Shown here: in pieces, positions 38,001 through 46,892 of the stretch
Layout: every line of letters begins with the position of its first letter
How positions within the stretch are numbered: position 1 is the stretch's first letter
Origin: Didymella arachidicola
Lineage: Eukaryota; Ascomycota; Dothideomycetes; Pleosporales; Didymellaceae
Length of the DNA: 64,000 nt
Direction: 5' to 3'
Assembly (NCBI GenBank): GCA_016630955.3
Contig: CM049986.1
Span: forward strand, 1,054,001 to 1,118,000
Made by a program: the position numbers and the translations under genes
The notes under the pieces: model-generated
The model's input: only the letters and a program-made list of their open reading frames with translations
Database searches by the model: none
What the model was told of the DNA's origin: nothing

Positions 38001-39121
38001 TTGCTCAGTGCTTTGATGGGCGAGGTATAGATCGCCTTGGTCATGTGCTTTGCAGCGAGCGAGATGGCGTACTCGGCAACAACAGTCTTTCCAGCAGAGG
38101 TATGGGCCGCAACAAATACAGAGTCGCCGTTCTCCAGATGGTAGACAGCCTCCTTCTGGAATGTATCCAACTCGAAGGGATACTCGCGCGCCATTTCTGG
38201 CACAAGCTCCTTAAAATTTGTGATATCTCGATTGACGTCGACCATGTGCGCCCACTCTCGCCCGCCTTTCCTGTTAGCTATGGCGAGCTGGGTATGAGGC
38301 GCAAGAGCTGGGAATTCGACTGGTAGGAGTGCATCAATCTCTTCTTCTCCAGGAGTCTGAATTCCTGCGTCTCTTGACTCCACTCCATTGAGCTCGACGC
38401 CGTCCACGGCATCATCATCATCGTCTGCATCGGCATCTTTAACGGGCGCCGCCGCTTCACCGAGCGTATCCTCCACCTCTTGCGCAGCCTTCCCGTCTCC
38501 AGTTGACTTGTTCTTGAAGTCTAGCCCGCGAGTAAAACCTGGTGGGATCTCAAGCAGACCGCCTTCGGCGCTGAAGTTGATCACACGATCGAGGCCTCCA
38601 GTCTTTTTCGGGTTGGCATCCTCATATCGCGTGATCGCTTCATCCTCGATAGCTGCGATGGCCTCGACACCATCAAGGCCACCCGGCGCAAACGGAAAGA
38701 AGCCTGCAGCACCACGGACAAATTCGGCTCTGTTCGCTGGCTTTCTCAAGAGTGACGTGGAATTCTTTGCCGTTGCTGAGTTTGCCGGAACGGTGACTTC
38801 CTTGTATCCTGTCACACGACCTTCCAGACCTTCACGGGTGAAGCGAATGATGGTACGGGTCTGAGTTGGGGCGATCTGAAAAAGGCTGCGGTAATTGGTT
38901 GGTGTCTCCCATCGTTGCTGCAGCTGGTTCAACCACTGTGTGTTGAACGAACGCGAAGGCGTCAGAAACTGATCTTCTAACTCTTTCTTGATTACTTCTT
39001 TCGTTTTCCTCTGTCGTTTGGGAGGTCGTTGCTCGCCGGTAATAGAGTCGATCCGGCCCTGGTCCTGCGCTATATCATAGCTCAGACGCAGCTTCTCTAA
39101 CTCTCCAGCGAGAGCCTCCAT
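35079..39121 (-). CDS. SKI2: Ski2-type DEVH RNA helicase
   Basis: Helicase of the Ski complex, which feeds mRNA to the cytoplasmic exosome for 3'-5' decay. Exons 39121..35939, 35891..35712, 35662..35196 and 35112..35079, 1287 residues. Motif I is AHTSAGKTVVAEYA (Lys about 345), the DEVH box is FDEVHYVND (Asp about 430), motif III LLSATVPN, motif VI QMAGRAGRRGLDT; an arch-like insertion and the C-terminal DSHCT domain (LMKWVYEWARGMSF-type region, here VVYEWARGMSFNRI) follow. Between the two RecA domains is an Arg/Gly-rich stretch (about residues 540-605). The last coding exon is only 34 nt and gives the conserved end DICNCASLYL. The related nuclear helicase Mtr4 lacks this N-terminal region, so Ski2 is preferred. 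Confidence 0.94.
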
Positions 39122-39491
39122 GTTTACGTGCGGGAGGCGGGGTTGAGTGCACCCCAGGTGTTGTGGCGCGTGGTGTCGAAAATCGATGATGACGTTGTCA
39201 ATGTTTGTCTTCGTCGCGCTTAGTCGGTGGAAACTGACGTGCCCTGCTACCTAATTGGGGTTAGCGCCGTGTTGCCCGTTTCCAACCAAGTCAAGTCCGC
39301 ATCACATTCTCCCTCTACTCGCGATATTTGGTCTCTTCCTCCTGTGTAAATATCTTGCTCTTACCCTTAGAAACGGCGTATTGTCCTGCCGAGCCGAATG
39401 TGACCGCGCTGAGGTTACAGCTCAATTTTGGTGTTCTTGAACGGATAGTGCGCCCTACCTAGCGTAGACATCATATGAATTCCGCAGTAAT
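39122..39491. promoter_or_regulatory. SKI2 upstream region, truncated by the transposon
   Basis: About 370 bases from the SKI2 start to the TA target duplication of the Fot1-like element. It contains the SKI2 proximal promoter. No specific site identified. Confidence 0.45.
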
Positions 39492-39493
39492 TA

Positions 39494-39554
39494 ACGTAGT
39501 TTACAAGCGAGTCGCGCACCCCACCAAACTTGAGCACCTCTTTGATCTCGACGT
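39494..39554 (+). repeat. Left terminal inverted repeat of the Fot1-like element
   Basis: Starts ACGTAG directly after the TA duplication, continues CAAGCGAG and GCGCACCCCACCAAACTTG, and ends near ACGT just before the transposase ATG. It pairs with 41259-41331 with scattered mismatches. Confidence 0.85.
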
Positions 39555-39557
39555 ACA

Positions 39558-41210
39558 ATGGCTCAACGCAGTGCTACTCAGATAACCTCAAATGAAGCAG
39601 ATATTCAGCTTGCTATCTTGTCTATTACTTCTGGTCAATTACACGCTAATCGACGCGCTGCTAATACCTACAACGTTGCTGAATCTACACTGCGCAGCCG
39701 ACGCGCTGGTGTACCTGCCCGACGCGATTGCCAGCCTAACTCAAGGAAGCTCACTCAGGTAGAAGAGGAGGTGATTGTTACCCATATACTTGACCTTGAC
39801 TTGCGTGGGTTTGCGCCCACGTACGCAGCTGTACGTGATATGGCTAATAGACTGCTGGCTGCGCGCAGCGCTGGTGAGGTTGGGCAGAAGTGGCCTGCCA
39901 ACTTTGCTAAGCGTACAGACAGTCTTACGACGCGTTTTAATCACGCATATGATAGGCAGAGAGCTCTTTGTGAAGATCCAGTCTTAATCAAGAAGTGGTT
40001 CGAGCTGGTAGAGCAGACAAAGATCAAGTACGGCATCTGTGATGATGACGTCTGGAACTTTGACGAGGCAGGCTTTATGATGGGCAAGATCACGACGCAG
40101 CTTGTCGTGACAGGGTCAGAGAGAAGAGGCCGGCCAAAGGCTCTTCAGCCTGGCAATCGTGAGTGGGCAACGTTGATTGCTGGTATCAATGCTGCTGGCT
40201 GGTCTATCCCACCATTCATCATCTTAACTGGCCAGTACCACCTCTCTGCCTGGTATGAAGACACAGCAATCCCACGCGACTGGGCGATCGCAGTCAGCGA
40301 CAACGGCTGGACTACCAACGAGCTAGGAGTAGAGTGGCTAGAGCACTTCAACGCTCATACAAAGGCTCGTACAGTAGGAGCACGTCGGCTGCTCATCCTT
40401 GATGGCCATGAGAGCCACCACTCTCTTAAGTTCCAGGAGATCTGCAAGGAGAACAATATCTACACGCTCTGCATGCCGCCTCACTCATCTCACCTTCTCC
40501 AGCCTCTTGACGTTGGCTGCTTCTCGCCATTGAAGCGCGTGTACAGCCGTGAGATTGAGAGGCTGATCCGCGACCATATCAACCACATCACCAAGCTTGA
40601 GTTCCTCCCAGCTATCAAGGCAGCGTACGATCGATCACTCACGTCTACCAATATCTGCTCTGCCTTCTCTGGCGCAGGGCTTGTCCCTCTTTATCCAGAT
40701 GTTGTTCTATCAAAGCTTGACGTACAGCTGCATACACCAACGCCACCAGCAGCCCTGATAGAGGCTCTGTGGGAGGCTCGTACACCAAGCAACGTACGTG
40801 AGCTTGAGGCTCAGTCAAGCCTAATACGTGAGCGCGTACGTAAGCATAAGAGCTCGTCGCCAGCCTCAATTATTGAAGCAATAGATCAGCTTAAGAAAGG
40901 GGCAGAGGTGATAATGCTGTCTGCTGAGCTAATGCGCGATCGGATCACCAACCTTGAGAAGGCAAATAAGGCAGCGTCTGCGCGTAGGCAGCGCAAGAGA
41001 AAGCGTATACAACACCAAAGAGTATTAACAATGGGAGCTAGAGAGGATATACTCGCTCAACGTGAGGCTGAGCAGCAGACTGCTCGTGAGAAGCGTCAGA
41101 CAGGAGAGCAATCAGGCCTCAGCCGCCAGGCTCTGGCGCGCTGCAGCAAGTGTAGAGAGACTGGACACAACGCGCGTACGTGCAAGAAAGACACTATAGC
41201 TACTGCTTAA
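39558..41210 (+). CDS. Fot1/pogo-type transposase (DDE superfamily)
   Basis: A 550-residue transposase, intronless, that cuts and pastes the surrounding element. Residues about 1-60 form an N-terminal HTH (AILSITSGQLHANRRAANTY), followed by a CENP-B/Tc5-type HTH (about 65-130: LTQVEEEVIVTHILDLD, AKRTDSLTTRF). The catalytic core has DDE-fold acids Asp169 (WNFDEAGFMMG), Asp282 (LILDGHESHHS) and Asp318 (PPHSSHLLQPLDVGCF); the last two are 35 residues apart, the DD35D spacing of the pogo/Fot1 group. A basic coiled segment follows, and the C terminus carries a CCHC zinc knuckle (CSKCRETGHNARTC). All acids and the zinc ligands are intact. The ATG lies three bases inside the left inverted repeat boundary. 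Confidence 0.95.
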   Translation: MAQRSATQITSNEADIQLAILSITSGQLHANRRAANTYNVAESTLRSRRAGVPARRDCQPNSRKLTQVEEEVIVTHILDLDLRGFAPTYAAVRDMANRLLAARSAGEVGQKWPANFAKRTDSLTTRFNHAYDRQRALCEDPVLIKKWFELVEQTKIKYGICDDDVWNFDEAGFMMGKITTQLVVTGSERRGRPKALQPGNREWATLIAGINAAGWSIPPFIILTGQYHLSAWYEDTAIPRDWAIAVSDNGWTTNELGVEWLEHFNAHTKARTVGARRLLILDGHESHHSLKFQEICKENNIYTLCMPPHSSHLLQPLDVGCFSPLKRVYSREIERLIRDHINHITKLEFLPAIKAAYDRSLTSTNICSAFSGAGLVPLYPDVVLSKLDVQLHTPTPPAALIEALWEARTPSNVRELEAQSSLIRERVRKHKSSSPASIIEAIDQLKKGAEVIMLSAELMRDRITNLEKANKAASARRQRKRKRIQHQRVLTMGAREDILAQREAEQQTAREKRQTGEQSGLSRQALARCSKCRETGHNARTCKKDTIATA

Positions 41211-41258
41211 TCTACTGCTTTAATCTCTATATATTATACTGTTGCGTTGTTGAGATAT

Positions 41259-41331
41259 ACGTCTAGAGAGGTGGGCAAGTTTGGTGGGGTGCGCAGCTCG
41301 CTTGCGTGCGCAGCTCGCTTGCCACCTACGT
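41259..41331 (-). repeat. Right terminal inverted repeat with 17-bp internal duplication
   Basis: Pairs with 39494-39554. The block GTGCGCAGCTCGCTTGC occurs twice in a row (41289-41305 and 41306-41322), which the left repeat lacks. The element ends CTACGT before the TA duplication. Confidence 0.85.
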
Positions 41332-41548
41332 TATAACTTATTAGAATACAAAACAGAATATCAGCGTCGCACGGCCGAAGGAACCGCACCATCTACTTCG
41401 GCCCCACTTCTACTTCCAATTTCGCTCCATCTCCATTATTCTCTTTTCATCTACTAGGACGATTGGCTGGCACATCCACGTGGTGTCCTGGGGCTGGTCA
41501 GCGAAGCTAAGACCAGCCAGTTAGTAGATAGGAATTTACTATGATATC

Positions 41549-41744
41549 AGGCATAAGTAGTGTAGGTGGGTTACGGCGTGGCGGATGACTACAGGCAGTG
41601 TATTGAAACTTTTGCTAGCTTAGATAGGACCGATGGAGTAAGTCAGCATTTAAAGCTGCTGCTGTTATACACAACTGTTACGAAAGCCTGCTGCATATTC
41701 AATCCGCACCTAGGCTGCGCGACCCATCTACACTACTTATGCCT
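41549..41744. mobile_element. MITE-like element with 23-bp terminal inverted repeats
   Basis: Two near-perfect 23-bp arms face each other 150 bases apart: 41549-41571 begins AGGCATAAGTAGTGTAG, and 41722-41744 ends CTACACTACTTATGCCT; they differ at one position. Total span 196 bp, no coding capacity. This is the layout of a miniature inverted-repeat transposable element. I could not find a convincing target-site duplication, so family and exact ends are unclear. Confidence 0.6.
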
Positions 41745-41770
41745 AATAATCCAGTATACCTATGAGCTCA

Positions 41771-43080
41771 TCAGGCCAATCTTTGCATCACTCCCTCCTG
41801 ACGTATCTGGTACAATGATGCTGAATCAACGACTCCATCCAGTAAGCGCAGATGGTGAATTGCATCGCCATGGGACCTGATATCCACGTCACGTAATGTT
41901 TCCTTCTCTAAACGTAGATAGCAAGGACTAGGGTTAACCTTTTTTCAGGCCTCAACATCATCATCACTAAGCTCAAGATCCCATGTACCACGCCAGGTAA
42001 GTCTAGCCATGACACTTGCATCATGTTTCTGATAAATTACCGCACAGGCGTGTCTCGGTTCACTGTTCCAGAGCACCATGGTTTTGAGTTGCGGCATCTT
42101 CAGCGCAGCCAAACTGGCATTTCGCAGTAGTGTATAGACATGTCGATGAGGAACAGTCCGGGCTAGTGTGGATGATGTGAGAATTAGCGGCTGCAGGAGA
42201 TTCCAGGTACATGGCAGCTGCTGGGATGAGGCGAAGAATTGCTGGGCATCGATCATGTATGAGATAGAAAGGTGCTCCAGATATTGACTTCTGGCGGCCA
42301 ATGCTTTGGCTAGCTGGAGATCCACAGTTTAGGTAGTTTCGACGTGCTGGTCTAAATGCGGCCTGGCGCTATTTAGTGCCAGTGTAGGTTGGTTGTTGAA
42401 GTGCTTGAAGATAGATACTCTCTTGACGTTTTTTGGAACGCTGCACTGGAGCAAGAGGGCTAGTTGTATCAAGACGTCAGAAGGAAATGGATACGTATTT
42501 GATATCTCACACAAGGTTATGACATGGGGTAAAACGTACCATGTGCACGTACAATCTCGCAGTGATTTTGCCGAACACGCCATAGCTCATAGACTATACT
42601 TTCTCGCCGTGGGAATCTCTCACACAAGGCCTTCATTACTTCTGGAAACAGCTGATGTCGGAGCTATCGATGTATGCAGAAGCTTGTAACGACATGAACG
42701 ATGGGGAGATTTTGGGGAACGTTCAAGCAGAGTGGAGAGAAGAGGCGCATAATACCGGAAGGACCGGGAGTCTCAACCTGCTGACCATCAATCGAGCCAT
42801 GCTTTGGATCGTGCCATTTGATAGCTTTCTCCTGCTGGGTCCAGCCTCTTGTGTCTTCATGTCCAGGTCCAAAACAGTAGTTCTTGAACCAATGTCGGGA
42901 GTCACTCGGTGAGGATGCGCTCAGCTCGAGTGTCAACTGGCCCGTAGGCTCCTATGTACTCAGGATAGAAAAGAACTTTAAAGCAGCTCTCCGAAAAACG
43001 GTAGACTTATGACTGGACATGGAGTCGTTTTGTTTGCAAGAGCGACGGGTGTATCGAGGAAGGTCGATATTGAGACAGAT
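41771..43080 (-). pseudogene. Decayed DUF6546-type (fungal F-box-like) gene
   Basis: A minus-strand relic that can be read through almost end to end in one frame but carries several stops. Recognisable pieces in order: LPRYT-RSC (about 43060), FFSILST-stop-EPTGQLTLELSASSPSDS, HWFKNYCFG, KWHDPKHGSIDGQQVETP, PIVHVVTSFCIHR-stop, VPKNVKRVSIFKHFN, a stop, then ARSQYLEHLSISYMIDAQ, LKTMVLWN, LTWRGTWDLELS, a stop, and IRSHGDAIHHLRL, SASLYQIRQEG. These follow the order of fungal DUF6546 proteins as I remember the family. In-frame stops lie at 42954-42952, 42666-42664, 42331-42329 and 41947-41945, plus a likely intron or frameshift near 42460-42545. It could not give a full protein. The 5' end beyond 43080 is too eroded to trace. 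Confidence 0.75.
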
Positions 43081-43262
43081 GTGCTAGTCTTAGTGAGTGG
43101 TTCAGATCTGGGCTTTGGCCGATCCTGGCCTAGACTACGGCCAGATTCCGCGCACTCAGAGCGAGCTCATGCTGCACAGCTAAAGCTCTAGGATGACTTG
43201 ATATAATTTAGTCTTTGATCAGTTTAACACGGTAGGAGCTCGGCGGAAGCAGAATCGTCGCT

Positions 43263-43286
43263 TTACTGTGTAAGGGTACACAGTAA
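43263..43286. repeat. 10-bp perfect inverted repeat (hairpin)
   Basis: TTACTGTGTA and TACACAGTAA separated by 4 bases. It lies between the relic gene and CSM3. It could be the end of a decayed transposable element or chance. Confidence 0.5.
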
Positions 43287-43504
43287 GTCACTGTCGTGGG
43301 TGAAAAAGCCCCACATGCGGGGTGCGCAAAGGAGCGTCATACATACAGGAGCCGTGCACTACTCCACCAACAAATTGCGGGTACCAATTGTCCTTGGCAC
43401 CGTTACTCATTCACTGCGCTCGTTGCAAAGATTGAATATCGAATGCCATAACGCCACGCTATGCGAAATCAAGACTGACAAGCTTCAATTGGACCATCGC
43501 GCAA

Positions 43505-44321
43505 TCACCACATGTCTTCCATCCCCTCCATAGCCTCCATCTCGTCCGCAAATGGATCATCATCCGTTGACCTGCTTTGAAGAGGAAGCTCCTTTGCTGC
43601 TGGTTGGGCGAGCTGTTCACTCTCCGCTAGTAGCGCATCCAATTCATCCTCATCCGGCTCCTCAGCGGTAGGTTGTGCAGAGGTTTGGCGCTCAACGGGT
43701 ACATCGGAGCCATGTCGTGCTGTTGTAGTATTCTCTACTTCTTCAACATCTTCCATCGTCTCTGCTGGAGCCTGTGCAGCTATCTCTTCCGGAAGAGATA
43801 CGTCGAGGTCATCCTCATCGTGCTCCGTTGTATGCCTTGGTTTCCCTTCGTCTATCCAAGCCTTCCGATCAACCTGCATCCTCTTTGTATGTCCGACCTT
43901 CTCGATGATGGCTAAAGCGTCGGCGAATTTGGCGCGCGGGTAGAGGTCATTCAGCCATAGCTGATACATGTTAAGCATACGGGCGATATCTCCGTACTGA
44001 CACTGCATTAGTGTAGGACCAACGAAGAGCGTGGATTGAATATACCTCATGGCCCTTTCCCTTGAAGCGCAGCCTTTCTTTTGAGATCGTCCGCAGACGT
44101 GGAATTCCACGCTCCGAGCGCAGCCTCACGTCGTCTAGCTTGGGATTTGGTATGCGCTTCTTTGTTACAACAATCTCCTCATCGATTCCGAGGCCAGCAT
44201 CTGCATTTCCTATGGGTCTGCTCGTTGGCGGCTCGACCTGGTAGCCTCCTTCTGCTGCGATGCCGCTTAAGATGTCGTCCAATTCATCACCTGAGGTTGG
44301 TGGTGGATTCGCAGGAGCCAT
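43505..44321 (-). CDS. CSM3: Csm3/Swi3 (Tipin) replication fork protection complex subunit
   Basis: Partner of Tof1/Swi1; the complex stabilises paused replication forks, supports the S-phase checkpoint and aids cohesion. Exons 44321..44046 and 43996..43505, 255 residues. The Swi3 domain spans about residues 60-145: RGIPRLRTISKERLRFKGKG, then across the intron HEYGDIARMLNMYQLWLNDL, YPRAKFADALAIIEKVGHTKRMQ. The C-terminal part is acidic and ends in DDPFADEMEAMEGMEDMW. The intron (49 nt) interrupts the domain. The start at 44321 is chosen; an in-frame ATG at 44369 would add 16 residues and cannot be excluded. Head-to-head with HPR1 over a 370-bp promoter. Confidence 0.92.
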
Positions 44322-44691
44322 ACTGAGTTGTAACGCCCGCACAGTTCTGTAAAAGTCCTCAGTCAACAAAGTAAGTCATTCTAGGTTGTAGTGCGGTATC
44401 CTTTGCTACTGATATCAGACGCGTCAAAAGCGCGGACGCGTCGCGCTAGAGGTACTAGCGTGCCAAGAACACTTTATTCTTGCGACAAAGGACTGGGGTC
44501 TCGGCCAACATCCAATCCACATCGACTCAAGTTAGATGCCCATTTGCGCCGCAAAGCAAGGGCGACATTCGTAACGCCAGTGATTGCTAGGAGTCGCTGA
44601 ATGTGCCAAAGTTGAGGTTCGCGATTCGATCCCACAATCAAGCACACATCACCCACCCTGTGATTACTTTCTGCCAACATCGCCCGCAAAG
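44322..44691. promoter_or_regulatory. Bidirectional CSM3/HPR1 promoter with two MCB sites
   Basis: The two genes are divergent and share these 370 bases. Two ACGCGT hexamers (44419-44424 and 44436-44441) lie about 100-120 bases upstream of the CSM3 start, 17 bases apart. ACGCGT is the MluI cell-cycle box bound by MBF (Mbp1/Swi6) in yeasts, which drives G1/S expression of replication genes; that fits the CSM3 product. Function here is inferred from the sites alone. Confidence 0.55.
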
Positions 44692-46892
44692 ATGGCCGTC
44701 TCAGATGCGCCTCAGACCGGCATCGCTGCAAGATTGGAAGAGTTGCTGCGACGTGCGAAGAGTGTCAAGCACAGCAGCTCGATCGAGCCACCACTCCAAG
44801 TCGCTGAGCTAGTGCCTGAAAACGAAGTCCTCTTCAGCGACATCAACGGCGAGAAGGATACGTTAGCAACAGCGGTCGAGAGTGCCGCAAAGGGCGTGTT
44901 TTACGCCAATATTGTAGGCGAACCGTGTCTTCTGCCAGTTTCAACTAACATCAGTAGGCATCAACGAAGATCGATGAGCCGGAATTTGTAACAGTGTGGA
45001 ACTTGCTTGATATCCTGCAGTACTGTGGCGACAGAGGTATGTATCCTATGGGCCGGATTGTTCGAGAGTGTGCTGATAGGTGTAGATATCTGTTCAGCTC
45101 AACTGGTGCTTCTGCTCATCGAAGAGCTCCTAGACAGTCAGTCATTGGCGCAGTGTCGAACAGTGTTCAACTTTCTTGAGTCACGCCGAGAAGCAATCAT
45201 TGCAGTACGTCCACCAAGAGGTCCATCTTCCTTTCCTGACTGTCTGCTAGATAAGTTCTCAAAACAAGTCTCTCGTCATCTTGCGCTTGTGTAATGAGCT
45301 GCTCCGCCGGCTTTCTCGTGCAGAAGACCCAGTCTTCTGTGGACGTGTGTACATCTTCATGTTCCAGAGCTTTCCCCTTGGTGACAAGAGCTCGGTCAAC
45401 CTGCGCGGCAACTTCCACGTGGAGAACGTCACAACATTCGAAGAATTTCTGGCAGGACCAGACGCAAGCGAGGATGTAATGCAAGTTGATAACGATGCAC
45501 CAACGCCCGTTATCAAGACTATGGATGAGTCGGATGACCCAACCACTAGGCTCGCAAGTTTGCGCAGAGGGAAAGAGGACCCACCCAAGACACTGGACAT
45601 CGACACACTGTACCCCATGTTTTGGTCATTGCAGCACTCGTTCTCGAATCCGCCACGCTTATTCGAGGAGAACAACTTCAAGGATTTCAGGAGCAATCTG
45701 GAAGCAACACTTGCGAAATTCAAGGAGGTACCGAAGGTGATACAGTCAGGGGATGTCGAACGCAAGAAAGGACCAAAGCCTGCTTCGGGCGACAGCTATG
45801 ACGCGTTCGCAAACACGTTCAATCCGAAGTACCTTACAAGCCGAGACTTGTTCAAGCTGGAGGTATGGCACACGCTGTTCCCAACATATGCTGTGACTGA
45901 CACCTCATAGCTTAGCGATCTCGCTTTTCAGCGACACATCCTTGTTCAGGCCCTCATACTCGTCGATTTTCTCTTGACTTTAACCGACAAAGCAAAAAGC
46001 AAGCCACTCTACCAGAACGCGCAAAAGGCCATGCAGTACAACTTCACAATGCGTGAGCAAGACGTAAGTATCCGCCACTGTTTCTCTCCTGATCTTCAAA
46101 TCTCGCCACTGGCGCCTTCGTCGGCGATCATCAACTCCTCTTTTCAAGTCTGACCGTGAAGCACAGACCGAGTGGGCATTGGGCATCAAAACCGCCATTG
46201 CAAATTACCTGCAGGAGGGTCCGGATGGCAAATTCTACTACCGAATGGTGGACACCGTGCTTTCCCGTGATAAGAATTGGGTTAGATGGAAGATGGAAAA
46301 CTGCCAGCCGTTCACTCGAAAGAGGGTCGACACAGCGCAGTTGTTGACCTCCAAATCTGATGCTGTGCGGGCTGTAGCAAAGAAAAGGCCCATGGAACCC
46401 ATGGGTGTGCCCGATTCTTTGCACTTCCTGTACAACACGGAAGCGGAGAAGGGACTGTCGCAACTGAGGCAGCGCGATCGGTAAGGGCTTCCTCGCGACG
46501 GTGACGTTCACAGGTTTGTGCTAACATGAACCAGGTTCAATGCACCAAAAGCAGGAACATACGCGGGGAAAGTCAAGATGATTGATCTCGATTTGGAGAT
46601 GGCTAACGACGATGCTGAGAAGCGCGAGCTAGAGGGGAAGAAGTCGAGCTACATCTGGAGGGGTCTCCGCGCGGCCTCTCAGACACAGCTGAGCTCGTTC
46701 GAAAAGATCGAGCATGGGAAAGGTCTGGAGGCTCTTCAGCCGACCCCTTCCCGGTCTGAGATTGCAGGCGACAACATAGCGCCCACTATTTCGGAAGACA
46801 GGGATGCATCTCCGCTAGAAGAGCAGCATAGCGTCAAGGAGCAGCGGGCCGAGCAACAAGATCGAGTGATTGCAGACACAGAGACGAAGTAA
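44692..46892 (+). CDS. HPR1: THO complex subunit 1 (Hpr1/THOC1)
   Basis: Subunit of THO/TREX, which couples transcription elongation to mRNA export and limits R-loops. Seven exons: 44692..44913, 44958..45036, 45080..45204, 45251..45862, 45911..46063, 46149..46480, 46535..46892; 626 residues with consistent phases. Conserved stretches: FVTVWNLLDILQYCGDR, CRTVFNFLESRREAI, LVILRLCNELLRRLSRAEDPVFCGRV, FLFQSFPLGD-type (here FMFQSFPLGDKSSVNLRG), LVQALILVDFLLTLT and KNWVRWKMENCQPF. The C-terminal ~100 residues are acidic and Gln-rich. The acceptor of exon 4 (45251) is chosen by phase; an alternative a few bases on would break the frame. Divergent from CSM3. Confidence 0.9.

Larger units (their letters stand above)
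39492..41333 (+). mobile_element. Fot1/pogo-like DNA transposon, intact, with TA target duplication
   Basis: A complete Tc1/mariner-superfamily element of 1838 bp (39494..41331) flanked by TA on both sides (39492-39493 and 41332-41333). The ends are ACGTAG...CTACGT. The terminal inverted repeats are imperfect: left about 39494-39554, right about 41259-41331; the shared core reads GCGCACCCCACCAAACTTG. The right repeat is longer because a 17-bp block is duplicated in tandem. One uninterrupted transposase gene fills the interior. The lack of stop codons and the clean target duplication suggest a young, possibly still active copy; whether it moves is not known. Confidence 0.93.

Noticed and set aside
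41450..41540. Second short inverted repeat (ATCTACTA...TAGTAGAT) near the MITE
   Set aside because: Arms are interrupted and imperfect; not enough to call an element.
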